In this document: positions 1 through 9,010 of the stretch, piece by piece
Layout of the letters: each line of letters starts with the position of its first letter
How positions within the stretch are numbered: the stretch's first letter is position 1
NCBI RefSeq assembly: GCF_000739375.1
Contig: NZ_CP006704.1
Location: forward strand, 4,526,001 to 4,590,000
Direction: 5' to 3'
From: Comamonas testosteroni TK102
GTDB lineage: Bacteria; Pseudomonadota; Gammaproteobacteria; Burkholderiales; Burkholderiaceae_C
DNA: 64,000 nt
Notes under the pieces: generated by a model
What the model was told of the DNA's origin: nothing
Database searches by the model: none
What the model saw: only the letters and a program-made list of their open reading frames with translations
Translations under genes and position numbers: made by a program

Positions 1-1
1 C

Positions 2-814
2 TATGTGCTGACCTGCTGCGCCATACCCCACAGCGATGTGGTGCTGGAGTCGCGCCAGGTCACGGATGCCAGTTCCTTTCCCATCAAGAAGATGCCCGTA
101 CGCGTGGCTGCGCTCGAGAAGAAGTCGCATGACGTGATGCAGGTGCGCCTGCAGTTGCCGGCCAGCGAGAAGTTCAAGTACCACGCCGGCCAGTATGTGG
201 AGTTCATACTGCGTGACGGCGCCCGCCGTGCCTATTCCATGGCCACCGCGCCTCATGTGCAGGAAACGGCGCCCGGCATCGAGTTGCATATCCGTCACAT
301 GCAGGGCGGCAAGTTCACCGACCATGTCTTCGGTGGCATGAAGGAAAAGGAAATCCTGCGTGTGGAGGGGCCGTTCGGCAGCTTCTTCCTGCGCGAGGAC
401 TCGGACAAGCCCATCATCCTGCTGGCCTCGGGCACGGGCTTTGCCCCCATCAAGGCCCTGATCGAGCATATGCGCCACAAGGGGATCAACCGCCCCGTCG
501 CGCTGTACTGGGGCGGCCGCCGCCCCTCCGATCTGTACGACGCCAGCTGGATTGCCGAGCACACGGCCGCGATGCCCCAGTTCAGGTATGTCCCCGTGAT
601 CTCCGACGCCCTGGCCGAGGATGCCTGGACAGGCCGCACCGGCTTTGTCCACCAGGCCGTGCTGGACGACTTTGCCGACCTGTCCGGCTACCAGGTCTAT
701 GCCTGCGGAGCTCCCATCGTCGTGGATTCGGCTCGCGCCGCTTATACCAGCGAACGCGCCCTGCCTGCCGAAGAGTTCTACGCCGACGCCTTCACCTCCG
801 AAGCGGACAAGTAA
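2..814 (+). CDS. Flavin/2Fe-2S oxidoreductase (CDP-6-deoxy-delta-3,4-glucoseen reductase type), 5' truncated
   Basis: The reading frame is already open at base 2, so the N-terminus lies outside the window. The first visible residues (YVLTCCAIPHSD) look like the end of a plant-type 2Fe-2S ferredoxin domain with its last cysteine. Next comes a ferredoxin-NADP+ reductase module: the FAD-binding RAYSMA motif near residue 75, then the nucleotide-binding LLASGTGFAPIKA segment near residue 135. This domain order is that of AscD/phenol-hydroxylase-type reductases, which pass electrons from NAD(P)H through flavin to an iron-sulfur centre. The physiological partner cannot be told from this end of the gene. 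Confidence 0.8.
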   Translation, partial: YVLTCCAIPHSDVVLESRQVTDASSFPIKKMPVRVAALEKKSHDVMQVRLQLPASEKFKYHAGQYVEFILRDGARRAYSMATAPHVQETAPGIELHIRHMQGGKFTDHVFGGMKEKEILRVEGPFGSFFLREDSDKPIILLASGTGFAPIKALIEHMRHKGINRPVALYWGGRRPSDLYDASWIAEHTAAMPQFRYVPVISDALAEDAWTGRTGFVHQAVLDDFADLSGYQVYACGAPIVVDSARAAYTSERALPAEEFYADAFTSEADK

Positions 815-934
815 GAGCGCTGTTTTTCGCAAGCCCCGATGCATTCCATGACGCATCAGGGTTTACGCGCAATTTTCTTGCACAAGTAACCGCCAGTTCC
901 GGAGCCGCTGCAATTTTTTGCACAATAGAGCTCT

Positions 935-1903
935 ATGAACCGTAGAAACAGCCTTCTCTCGGTCATGGCGGCCGTTGCTGCCTTGGCCTCTCCTCTCTCC
1001 CAGGCCCAAGAACCCATCCGTCTGATCGTGCCCTATGCGCCCGGTGGTCCGCTGGACATCACCTCCCGCGCTCTGGCAGAGCGGGTGCGCGATTCTCTGG
1101 GCGTCGTCATCATCGACAACAAGGCCGGTGCCGGTGGCAATATCGGCGCCGACGCCATTGCCAAGGCCCAGCCCGACGGCCTGACCATAGGCCTGGCCGC
1201 CACGGCCACGCATGCCGTCAACCCATGGCTCTATACCAAGATGCCCTATGACGCGGGCAAGGACTTTGCCGGCATCACCCAGATGGTGCGCGTGCCCAAT
1301 GTGCTGGTGATGAATGCCGCCAAGGCCGAGCAGCTCAAGATCCATAGCGTGGCCGATCTGATCACCTACGCCAAGGGCCATCCCGGCAAGCTCAACTACG
1401 GCAGCGGCGGCAATGGCTCCGCAGGCCATCTGGCCGGCGAGATGCTCAAGCAAAAGGCCGGCATCTTCGCACTGCACGTACCCTACCGTGGCGCCAACCC
1501 CGCCCAGCTGGCCCTGCTGTCTGGCGAGGTGGACTTCAATATCGACAACCTGGCTGCAGCCGCTCCCAATATCAAGAGCGGCAAGCTGGTGGCCCTGGCG
1601 GTGACTTCGCTCAACGCCTCGCCGCTGCTGCCCGGCGTGCCCGCGCTGTCCAAGACCTACCCCGGTTTTGCCATCGACACCTGGTGGGGACTGGTGGCCC
1701 CGGCCGGCACCCCCAAGCCGGTGCTGGACAAGCTGAGCAAGGCCTTCAATGATGCCCTGCACGCACCGGAAACCAAGACCCGCTTCAACGCCCTGATGGC
1801 CGAACCCGTGGGCTCCACGCCTGCAGAATTCGACAAGTTCATGGCCGCCGAGCGAGCCAAGTACCAGCCCATCGTCAAGGCCTCCGGCGCCAAGGTCGAC
1901 TGA
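935..1903 (+). CDS. Bug/TctC-family tripartite tricarboxylate receptor
   Basis: A 322-residue periplasmic solute receptor. Residues 1-24 form a Sec signal peptide (MNRRNSLL, hydrophobic core, cleavage after SQA). The mature part has the family hallmarks: IRLIVPYAPGGPLDI near the start, the GAGGNIGADAIAKAQPDG loop, and YGSGGNGSAGHLAG. Such proteins bind carboxylates or small aromatic acids and are very numerous in Comamonadaceae. No TctAB membrane partner lies next to it, so it is an orphan receptor, and the ligand is unknown. It stands alone between the reductase gene and a strong terminator. Confidence 0.9.
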   Translation: MNRRNSLLSVMAAVAALASPLSQAQEPIRLIVPYAPGGPLDITSRALAERVRDSLGVVIIDNKAGAGGNIGADAIAKAQPDGLTIGLAATATHAVNPWLYTKMPYDAGKDFAGITQMVRVPNVLVMNAAKAEQLKIHSVADLITYAKGHPGKLNYGSGGNGSAGHLAGEMLKQKAGIFALHVPYRGANPAQLALLSGEVDFNIDNLAAAAPNIKSGKLVALAVTSLNASPLLPGVPALSKTYPGFAIDTWWGLVAPAGTPKPVLDKLSKAFNDALHAPETKTRFNALMAEPVGSTPAEFDKFMAAERAKYQPIVKASGAKVD

Positions 1904-1920
1904 CGGACCCTGGCACTGAT

Positions 1921-1959
1921 AAAAAAGCCCCGGCAGCCTGACGGCCCCGGGGCTTTTTT
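1921..1959. terminator. Bidirectional intrinsic terminator
   Basis: A run of A followed by GCCCCGG pairs with CCGGGGC followed by a run of T. The hairpin is flanked by A and T tracts, so it can act on both strands. It lies between the convergent Bug receptor gene and folK. Confidence 0.85.
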
Positions 1960-2017
1960 CAGTCAGTTTCAGCCTCAATCGCTTGCCAGGCAAGCGCAAG
2001 AAGCTATCAAATCTGAA

Positions 2018-2530
2018 CTACGCTGACAGTTCTATCCACCAGCCCTGAACCAGGCTGCGTTCTATGTCCTGATCTGCCACTGCCTGCAGTTGTTCGGCGC
2101 TCACGCAGCCGGGCGCAATTTCGGCCAGTGGCACCAGCACAAAGGCGCGCTGCCACATGCGCGGGTGGGGAAGAATCAGCTCGGGAGCCTGCGACTGCCT
2201 GTCGCCCCATAGCTCGATATCCAGATCCAGCGTGCGCGGTGCATTGCGGTAGGGGCGTTCGCGTCCGGCCTGCAGCTCGATCGCCTGCAGCGAGTGCAGC
2301 AGATTCAGCGGCTCCTGCTCGGTGCGCAGCAGCGCCACCGCATTCAGATAGTCAGGCCCGGAAGAATCAATGGGTTTGCTGCTGTAGAGCGAGGACACGG
2401 CCAGCAGCTCGGTCCGGGCCAGCCCGGCCATCGCCGCCACGGCCCGGGACAGGGTCTGGCGCGCATCGCCCAGATTGGCCCCGAGACCGACGGCAACCGT
2501 GTCGGCCGCCAGGACCGGCGGTCTATTCAT
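2018..2530 (-). CDS. folK: 2-amino-4-hydroxy-6-hydroxymethyldihydropteridine pyrophosphokinase
   Basis: HPPK transfers pyrophosphate from ATP to 6-hydroxymethyl-7,8-dihydropterin in folate synthesis. The 170-residue product shows the start motif VAVGLGANLGDARQ, the YNAV...L segment, and the signature GRERPYRNAPRTLDLDIELW, followed by LPHPRMWQRAFVLVPL. The frame stays open far upstream inside pcnB. I chose the ATG at 2530 because it gives the normal family length and starts just before the first conserved strand. That ATG overlaps the pcnB stop by eight bases, which suggests translational coupling. Confidence 0.93.
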   Translation of the reverse strand: MNRPPVLAADTVAVGLGANLGDARQTLSRAVAAMAGLARTELLAVSSLYSSKPIDSSGPDYLNAVALLRTEQEPLNLLHSLQAIELQAGRERPYRNAPRTLDLDIELWGDRQSQAPELILPHPRMWQRAFVLVPLAEIAPGCVSAEQLQAVADQDIERSLVQGWWIELSA

Positions 2531-4088
2531 CGCCACCGGCTGCAGGAGCAGCGCCAGCGGATGGTTTGCGGCGACGGCGGCGACGCTTTTTGGGAGCTGC
2601 TGCATCGCCTTCCGCGGCGACCTGATCCAGCGGGCTGTCCTGGTCGCCTTCGGCTTTTTTCTTCGCCACGCGATGCACCTTGGGAGTCGTTTGCTGCTGG
2701 GCACGCTGGCGGGCGCGCTGCTCGTCGCGGGCCTGGGCAATCAGGTCATCGCGCTGGGCATCGTCGGCCTGCTGGAATTCCTGCCACCAGCTGGCCAGGC
2801 TTTCCTCGACCTCGCCGATATCGGCACGCAGGCGCATGAAGTCAAAACCGGCCCGGAAGCGCGGCTGCGCCACCATGGAGAGCGGGGTGGCTCCGGTGCG
2901 CTTGTCAAAGCGTGGCTGCATGACCCAGATCTCGCGCATATCGGCGGCCAGCTTGCCCCGGCCCGAGACATCGCCGATACGCTGATCGAACACCTCGTCG
3001 ATCGACTCCTGCAGTGCAGGGAAAGGGTGATAGCTCTTGGCCAGACGCTTTTCCCAGCCCTGCTTGACGTCCTGCCACAGCACGCAGGCCAGCAAGAAGC
3101 TGGGCGCCACGGGCTTGCCTTCGGCCACGCGGCGGTCGGTATCCATCAGTGCGGCTTGCACGAAGGGATGGTCGGCGCGCTCCATGACCACGTCCAGCAG
3201 CGGATAGATGCCGCGAGACAGACCCAATTCCTTGAGCTGTGCCACAGAGGCCAGCGCGTGACCGGTCTGCAGCAGCTTGAGCATTTCGTCGAACAATCGG
3301 CTTTGCGGCACTTCCTGCAGCAGCGGCTCGCACTCGACCAGAGGCTTGGCGGTCTTGGCTTCGAGCTTGAAGCCCTTGCTGCTGAGCTTGGCGGCAAAGC
3401 GCACGGCACGAATGATGCGCACCGGGTCTTCGCGGTAGCGCGTGGCCGGATCGCCGATCATGCGCAGCACCTTCTTCTTGGCATCCGCAATGCCGCCGTG
3501 ATAGTCGACCACGATCTGTGTCTCGGGGTCGTAGTACATGGCGTTGATGGTGAAGTCGCGGCGCGTGGCGTCCTGGTCCTGCGGGCCCCAGACGTTGTCG
3601 CGCAGAACGCGGCCGCTGGCATCCACGGCATGTTTCAGCCCTGCGAGCTGATTCTTGCTGGTACGTTCATTGCCGCTGACCTGCTCGGCCGCACTGTTGT
3701 CCAGAAAGGCCCGGAAGGTGGACACCTCGATGACTTCGTTTTCACGGCCACGGCCATAGACCACGTGCACGATCCGAAAGCGCTTGCCGATGATGAAGGC
3801 ACGGCGAAACAGATTCTTGACCTGTTCGGGCGTGGCATCGGTGGCCACGTCGAAGTCCTTGGGGCGCAGGCCCAGCAGCAGGTCGCGCACGGCGCCGCCG
3901 ACGATATAGGCCTCGTGGCCAGAGCGCTTGAGAGTCTGCACCACGTCGATGGCGCGACGGTCCACCAGGTTCGGGTCTATGCCATGAACCTGAACCGGCA
4001 CTTCCTCACGCTTGCCGAACTTGGGCTTGCGCGAGCGGGGAGCTGCGGGCGCCTTGCCCAGCAGCTTGTCAATAATGGTCTTGATCAT
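2523..4088 (-). CDS. pcnB: Poly(A) polymerase I
   Basis: Adds 3' poly(A) tails to RNA and so promotes decay. The 521-residue protein belongs to the class II nucleotidyltransferases. GGAVRD at residues 64-69 and DFD at 78-80 supply the catalytic carboxylates. The RRDFTINAMYYDP and REDPVRIIRAVRFAAKL motifs follow. The last 50 residues are strongly basic (KKRRRRRRKPSAG), as in other betaproteobacterial PcnB proteins, and probably bind RNA. tRNA CCA-adding enzyme is the close alternative; the long basic tail and the folK neighbour favour pcnB. It overlaps the upstream HAD gene by four bases (ATGA) and the downstream folK by eight. Confidence 0.94.
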   Translation of the reverse strand: MIKTIIDKLLGKAPAAPRSRKPKFGKREEVPVQVHGIDPNLVDRRAIDVVQTLKRSGHEAYIVGGAVRDLLLGLRPKDFDVATDATPEQVKNLFRRAFIIGKRFRIVHVVYGRGRENEVIEVSTFRAFLDNSAAEQVSGNERTSKNQLAGLKHAVDASGRVLRDNVWGPQDQDATRRDFTINAMYYDPETQIVVDYHGGIADAKKKVLRMIGDPATRYREDPVRIIRAVRFAAKLSSKGFKLEAKTAKPLVECEPLLQEVPQSRLFDEMLKLLQTGHALASVAQLKELGLSRGIYPLLDVVMERADHPFVQAALMDTDRRVAEGKPVAPSFLLACVLWQDVKQGWEKRLAKSYHPFPALQESIDEVFDQRIGDVSGRGKLAADMREIWVMQPRFDKRTGATPLSMVAQPRFRAGFDFMRLRADIGEVEESLASWWQEFQQADDAQRDDLIAQARDEQRARQRAQQQTTPKVHRVAKKKAEGDQDSPLDQVAAEGDAAAPKKRRRRRRKPSAGAAPAAGGDE

Positions 4089-4786
4089 GGTGCTTCGCTA
4101 AATAGGTCCACGATGCGCCAGCCGCGTTCCTCGGCCAGGGCACGCAAGCGCGCATCGGGGTTGGTGGCCACCGGGTGATCCACTTTTTCAAGCAGCGGCA
4201 CATCGTTCATGGAGTCGCTGTAGAAGGTCGCCTCGACGTCCTCCCAGCGCAGGCCGCGCTGGGTCAGCCATTCGGTCATGCGCACGACCTTGCCCTCGCG
4301 CATATTGGGAGTGCCGGCGATCTCGCCGGTGAACCAGCCGCTGTCATCACGCACCAGCTCGGTCGCCAGCAGATGATGCACGCCGAAAGCCTGGGCGATG
4401 GGACGCGTCACAAACTCGTTGGTGGCCGAGGTGATGACCACGGTATCGCCCGCATCCAGGTGCTGCTGCACCAATGCCAGGGCGGCAGGCTTCATGGCGG
4501 GACGAATCACTTCATCCATGAAACGCTGGTGCGCAGCCATGGCCGCAGCCGCGCCGCGCTGAACCACAGCAGCCGTGGCAAAGCGCACATAGTCGGGGAT
4601 GTTGAGACGGCCGGCCAGATAGTCGTCAAAAAAGGCATCGTTCTGGCGCCCGAACTCCTCGCGGTCGCACCAGCCGATGGCGATGGAGAACTCGCCCCAG
4701 CCATGGTCGGAGTCCAGCGGCAGCAGCGTATGGTCCAGGTCAAACAGGGCCAGCCTGGGCTTGATAGCCAATTCAGAAGTCGACAT
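4085..4786 (-). CDS. HAD-IB family phosphatase (SerB-like)
   Basis: A 233-residue haloacid dehalogenase superfamily hydrolase. Motif I is FDLDHTLLP (nucleophile Asp16, acid/base Asp18), motif II is VITSATN, and motif III is YSDSMNDVPLL. This arrangement defines subfamily IB, which includes phosphoserine phosphatases and acyl-phosphate enzymes. The substrate is not predictable from sequence. It overlaps pcnB by four bases and sits between hda and pcnB, so it is most likely co-transcribed with them. The position is common in this family of bacteria, as far as I recall. Confidence 0.88.
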   Translation of the reverse strand: MSTSELAIKPRLALFDLDHTLLPLDSDHGWGEFSIAIGWCDREEFGRQNDAFFDDYLAGRLNIPDYVRFATAAVVQRGAAAAMAAHQRFMDEVIRPAMKPAALALVQQHLDAGDTVVITSATNEFVTRPIAQAFGVHHLLATELVRDDSGWFTGEIAGTPNMREGKVVRMTEWLTQRGLRWEDVEATFYSDSMNDVPLLEKVDHPVATNPDARLRALAEERGWRIVDLFSEAP

Positions 4787-4843
4787 TCAAATCCAACAAA
4801 AAATGCTGTGGCATGGCCAAAGCGGGGAGCGTGACCGGAGGCC

Positions 4844-5551
4844 TCACTCGGTTTCCAGCATGGTCTTGAGCAGCGGGATGGTGATGGCGCGCTTGTTGCG
4901 CAAGGCAAAACCGTCCAGCATGTCCAGCAGCTGCATCAGCGAGCCCAGATCGCGAGAAAAGCGTCTGAGCATGTAATCCATCACTTCGTCGCTCAAAAAC
5001 ACGCCACGGGCATCGGCTTCCTGACGCAGCACGGCACGCCGTGCCGACTCGTCGAGCAGATGCAGCTGATAGACATGCCCCCAGCCAAGACGGGTGCGCA
5101 AGTCCTCACGCATCTTGAGATCGGCGACTGGCAGCTGACCCGCAGCCAGCACCCAGCGCGGCAGGCCGGTGGCGGGACTGGTGGCATTCACAAACCAGTT
5201 GAAGGCACGCGCCTGCTGGAACGGTGTGTAGATATCCACATCGTCCATGAGCACGGCGGCCCAGCGCTCGTCGAACTCGGGCGGGAACGGCGTGGATGCA
5301 TCCATCCAGCCCACCATCGCGCCTTGCTCGCGCAAAGCTTCTCGCACCGCCTTGAGCAAATGACTCTTGCCGGACCCGGCCTCTCCCCAGAGATAGGTGG
5401 GCACAGGCGTACGCGACTGCTGCAGCTGACCATCGCCCACCCAGTGACGCAGATGATCGATCAGCGCAGCATTCGGGCCGACGAAGAAACGCGCAAGCGT
5501 CGGGCCGGGCGCCATGCTGATATCCAGAGCCAGCTGCTTCATCTGCGACAT
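4844..5551 (-). CDS. hda: DnaA regulatory inactivator Hda
   Basis: An AAA+ protein related to DnaA domain III that, with the loaded sliding clamp, stimulates ATP hydrolysis by DnaA. The N-terminal QLALDI is a clamp-binding motif. Walker A is GEAGSGKS (residues 56-63) and the Walker B-like segment is AAVLMDDVDIY. The open frame reaches 5578, but the ATG at 5551 follows a G-rich Shine-Dalgarno stretch by about ten bases and puts the clamp motif at the N-terminus. ATG 5542 is also possible. It is divergent from purM. Confidence 0.92.
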   Translation of the reverse strand: MSQMKQLALDISMAPGPTLARFFVGPNAALIDHLRHWVGDGQLQQSRTPVPTYLWGEAGSGKSHLLKAVREALREQGAMVGWMDASTPFPPEFDERWAAVLMDDVDIYTPFQQARAFNWFVNATSPATGLPRWVLAAGQLPVADLKMREDLRTRLGWGHVYQLHLLDESARRAVLRQEADARGVFLSDEVMDYMLRRFSRDLGSLMQLLDMLDGFALRNKRAITIPLLKTMLETE

Positions 5552-5898
5552 ACGCGCAGCGCCCCCTTTCCTGGGCATTCAACAGCCCATGCGGCGAAAT
5601 CTGGCAGGAGATTCATCGGCATCAATGGTGAAAGATACAAAGGCCCGGACGCGCATTTAGATCAGGCCCTGCAATATGCCCTAGCGTGATCACTCGGTAA
5701 CAAAAGCACTAATTTTAGTCTGCACTCGCAGCCCCGGGCGGGTTCGGGCTGATTTTGCCTACTGCCGTTGTTGCAGTCAGACCATGAATGCTGCAGCAAA
5801 ACCCTTTGACGCATGTCCGGCCGCCCCCGCTGCACGGGCAAGCGCCGTAGAATCCCGGGGTTTCCGCCCAGCAGGGCGCCCCCGCACCGGATCCATCG
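5552..5898. other. Divergent hda/purM intergenic region
   Basis: About 350 bases without a supportable gene. It must hold both divergent promoters. A -10-like TAGAAT lies at 5848-5853, upstream of purM, without a convincing -35 element. No terminator, repeat copy or RNA structure was recognised. Confidence 0.4.
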
Positions 5899-6951
5899 AT
5901 GAGCTCTTCCGCACCCTCCTCTACTCCCATTTCCTACAAAGACGCCGGTGTTGACATCGACGCAGGCGACGCCCTGGTCGAACGCATCAAGCCCCTGGCC
6001 AAGAAAACCATGCGCGAAGGCGTGATGGCCGGCATCGGCGGCTTCGGCGCCCTGTTCGAGGTGCCCAAGCGCTACAAGGAACCCGTGCTGGTGTCCGGCA
6101 CCGACGGCGTGGGCACCAAGCTCAAGCTGGCCTTCGAGTGGAATATGCACGACACCGTGGGCATCGACCTGGTGGCCATGAGCGTGAACGATGTGCTGGT
6201 GCAAGGTGCCGAGCCCCTGTTCTTCCTCGACTACTTCGCCTGCGGCAAGCTGCATGTGGACACGGCCGCCGCCGTGGTGGGCGGCATTGCCAAGGGCTGC
6301 GAGCTGTCCGGCTGCGCGCTGATCGGTGGTGAAACCGCCGAGATGCCCGGCATGTACCCCGATGGCGAATACGATCTGGCCGGCTTTGCCGTCGGCGCGG
6401 TCGAGAAGTCCAAGATCCTCAGCGGTCAGAACGTCAAGCCCGGCGACGTGGTGCTGGGCCTGGCCTCGCACGGCGTGCACTCCAATGGCTTCTCTCTGGT
6501 GCGCAAGTGCATCGAGCGCGCCGAAGCCCAGGGCAGCCTGCCCGAGACCCTGGACGGCAAGCCCTTCAAGGCCGCCATCATGGAGCCCACGCGCCTGTAT
6601 GTGAAGAACGTGCTGGCCGCACTGGACAAGCACCCCATCAAGGCCCTGGCCCACATCACCGGCGGCGGCCTGCTGGAAAACATTCCCCGCGTGCTGCCCG
6701 AAGGCACCGCAGCCCATCTCAAGGCTGGCAGCTGGCCTCAGACCGAGCTGTTCGCCTGGCTGCAAAAGACCGCCGGTATTGACGACATCGAGATGAACCG
6801 CACGTTCAACAACGGTATCGGCATGGTGGTTGTGGTGGCCGCTGAAGACGCAGAAGCCACGGCAGCCACACTGGCCGAGCTGGGCGAGAAGGTCTACAAC
6901 ATCGGCGCCATCACGGAAATCGGCTCCGGCAAGCCCGTTGAAGTGCGCTAA
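5899..6951 (+). CDS. purM: Phosphoribosylformylglycinamidine cyclo-ligase (AIR synthetase)
   Basis: Closes the imidazole ring in de novo purine synthesis, using ATP to turn formylglycinamidine ribonucleotide into aminoimidazole ribonucleotide. The 350-residue length is normal. Diagnostic segments are [13 protein letters not shown] near the N-terminus, [12 protein letters not shown] (ATP-binding), the DYFACGKL segment, [12 protein letters not shown], and [16 protein letters not shown]. The gene is followed after 36 bases by a PerM-type permease; purM, perM and hda also sit together in other proteobacteria. Confidence 0.97.
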   Translation: MSSSAPSSTPISYKDAGVDIDAGDALVERIKPLAKKTMREGVMAGIGGFGALFEVPKRYKEPVLVSGTDGVGTKLKLAFEWNMHDTVGIDLVAMSVNDVLVQGAEPLFFLDYFACGKLHVDTAAAVVGGIAKGCELSGCALIGGETAEMPGMYPDGEYDLAGFAVGAVEKSKILSGQNVKPGDVVLGLASHGVHSNGFSLVRKCIERAEAQGSLPETLDGKPFKAAIMEPTRLYVKNVLAALDKHPIKALAHITGGGLLENIPRVLPEGTAAHLKAGSWPQTELFAWLQKTAGIDDIEMNRTFNNGIGMVVVVAAEDAEATAATLAELGEKVYNIGAITEIGSGKPVEVR

Positions 6952-6987
6952 GCAGGTCTTCATCACAGCCCCTCTATCCCGACCTGA

Positions 6988-8046
6988 ATGACGCAGCATT
7001 TGCCCGCCCCCATCACTACGCAACCGGGTGCTTCACCCAAGGTCATACTGGCCAGTTACATATTGATGGGGGCAGCGCTGCTGCTCGTCATGCATCAGGG
7101 GATTCTTCCCGGACTGCTGTGCGTATGCGTGGGTTTCATGCTGACCCGCGCCCTGTCTCGCCTGCTGTCCCGGCTCAGTCCTCGCGCCTTTGCCCGCAAT
7201 CAGCTGCCGCACTGGGCCCAGGTGGCGGCGACCACCGTCGTGATTCTGGCGCCCCTGGCCCTGCTCAGCGGCGCCCTCTCCCAAACCCGCACCTACATCA
7301 CCGAGGCCCCCGCCCAGTACAAGGAACTGCTGGACTACCTGGCGGCCACGGTGCTGGAGCTGCGAGAGAAACTGCCCTCGGACATTGCCGATCAACTGCC
7401 TGACGGCGCCCAGGAGATTCAAAGCAAGCTGGCCGGCTATCTGGCCGCCAAGGCCGGCGTGCTGGCCACTGCAGGCCGAGCCTGGCTTACCGGCCTGCTC
7501 TACGCCTATGTGGGCCTGATCATCGGCGCTCTGGCCGCAGTACGCCCCATCGCCACGCGCCACCCGCCGCTGGTGCTGGCCCTGCAGCAGCGCATCGGAC
7601 ACTTTGCCCTGGCCTTCAAGCAGATCGTGGCCGCCCAGTTCTGGATCGCCGCCTTCAACACCTTGCTGACCTCCATCTTCCTGCTGGCCATATTGCCGAT
7701 CTGGAAGCTGCAGCTGCCCTATACCCCCGCGCTGATCACGCTGACTTTCATCGCCGGCCTGATCCCCATCGTCGGCAACCTGCTGTGCAACGCCGTACTG
7801 ACGCTGGTCGGCCTGTCGGTGTCGCCCGTGGCCGCCGCCGCCTGCCTGGGCTTCCTGATCCTGATCCACAAGGCCGAATACGTGATCAACGCCAAGGTCG
7901 TGGGAACGCGCACGCACATGGGCGTATGGGAGCTGCTGGCCGTGATGTTCGTGGCCGAGTCCGTCTTCGGCCCCGCCGGTCTGGTGGCGGCACCGCTGTT
8001 CTACGCCTATCTCAAGAAAGAGCTGGAAGCCGCACAGCTGGTGTAG
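6988..8046 (+). CDS. AI-2E (PerM/YhhQ-type) family transporter
   Basis: A 352-residue inner-membrane protein of the autoinducer-2 exporter/PerM superfamily. It has two N-terminal hydrophobic segments, a long amphipathic middle (about residues 95-160), and five or six membrane spans in the second half. The conserved ITLTFIAGLIPIVGNLL segment is near residue 255. The family's substrates are mostly unproven, so AI-2 export should not be assumed. It lies 36 bases after purM on the same strand and is probably co-transcribed. Confidence 0.85.
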   Translation: MTQHLPAPITTQPGASPKVILASYILMGAALLLVMHQGILPGLLCVCVGFMLTRALSRLLSRLSPRAFARNQLPHWAQVAATTVVILAPLALLSGALSQTRTYITEAPAQYKELLDYLAATVLELREKLPSDIADQLPDGAQEIQSKLAGYLAAKAGVLATAGRAWLTGLLYAYVGLIIGALAAVRPIATRHPPLVLALQQRIGHFALAFKQIVAAQFWIAAFNTLLTSIFLLAILPIWKLQLPYTPALITLTFIAGLIPIVGNLLCNAVLTLVGLSVSPVAAAACLGFLILIHKAEYVINAKVVGTRTHMGVWELLAVMFVAESVFGPAGLVAAPLFYAYLKKELEAAQLV

Positions 8047-8057
8047 GCTGGCAGCTT

Positions 8058-8906
8058 TCAGCCCGCGCGGCGCAGCCGGGCGATGGTCTTGACGATGTAA
8101 TCGGCCTCCTGCCCCTGCGCAGCGGGCGCATAACGCTCCAGATCCGATAGCGCTCTTTCAACTACCCCCCATTGGGCATAGGCCATGCCTCGGTCCCGGT
8201 ACAGCTCTTCGCGACCGGGCTGCAGCAAAATCAGGCGATTGAGCACGGCCACCAGCATGGGCCAGTCCTTCTGGACCTGATGAATCTCCTGCAGATTGCG
8301 CAGCATGCGCGCCATGACATCACGCGGATGGGCTGCCTGCAGGTACAGACCCAGCGGCGGCGCATCGTCGGGCGTTATGCCTGCCTGATCGAGAAACGGC
8401 TGCAGGCGCTCCGCCAGCGCACTTGCGGAATAGGAATCGCCCGTCAGCGGGTCCTGCACCACCTGGCCCTGCGGCAGCATGGCCTTGACCAGGAAATGCC
8501 CCGGAAAGCCTATGCCTTCCACCGTCAGACCGATGCTGGCAGCCAGTTCCAGCCAGATCAGCGCCACGCTGATGGGAATGCCGCGCCGCGTCTGCAGCAC
8601 ATGGTGGATATAACTGTTGGCGGGGTCGTAGTAGTTGTTGAGGTTGCCGGCAAAGCCCAGCTCGCCATAGAAGAACTTGTTGAGCACAGCGAGCTTGTGC
8701 AGGCCGTCTTCCTCACCAGCCAGACGCTGCACCAGACGCACCTGCAGCCTGTCCAGATCGGCCTGCACGGCCTGCAGGTCAAGATCAGGCTCGGCATCCT
8801 GGGCAATGCTGATGGCCGCTTCCATCAGGGCAAAGTTATCGTCGCTCTGCACCAGGGACGCAAAATACTGCAGGGCCGTGGGGTACTCGTCAATCGTCCA
8901 GCTCAT
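8058..8906 (-). CDS. SirB1 family protein (transglutaminase-like and TPR)
   Basis: A 282-residue protein. The N-terminal half carries the SirB1/YchA transglutaminase-like core with NKFFYGELGFAGN, the GIPISVALIWLELA helix and the GFPGHFLVK strand. The C-terminal part (about 200-270) looks like tetratricopeptide repeats. Homologues are encoded near prfA-prmC in enterobacteria; a biochemical role is not established. I use the ATG at 8906, which starts MSWTIDEYP, because the upstream extension to 8942 has no family resemblance. The end converges on the AI-2E gene with an 11-base gap. Confidence 0.87.
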   Translation of the reverse strand: MSWTIDEYPTALQYFASLVQSDDNFALMEAAISIAQDAEPDLDLQAVQADLDRLQVRLVQRLAGEEDGLHKLAVLNKFFYGELGFAGNLNNYYDPANSYIHHVLQTRRGIPISVALIWLELAASIGLTVEGIGFPGHFLVKAMLPQGQVVQDPLTGDSYSASALAERLQPFLDQAGITPDDAPPLGLYLQAAHPRDVMARMLRNLQEIHQVQKDWPMLVAVLNRLILLQPGREELYRDRGMAYAQWGVVERALSDLERYAPAAQGQEADYIVKTIARLRRAG

Positions 8907-9010
8907 AAACCGGTTTGTAAGCCGCCTTGGCAGGCCACGCAAGCGGAATGCCCTTGATACGCCTGTAAAAACTGCACTGGCCGCTCACTTTTCCAATAGC
9001 AGCGCGAACT

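Noticed and set aside
863..1999. Minus-strand open frame of 378 codons opposite the Bug receptor
   Set aside because: Low-complexity Gly/His/Gln composition and no motif; it also spans a strong terminator.
2475..4178. Plus-strand open frame of 567 codons antisense to pcnB
   Set aside because: It is the mirror of a clear pcnB gene in GC-rich DNA, has no recognisable domain and is rich in His/Gln/Gly as such shadows are.
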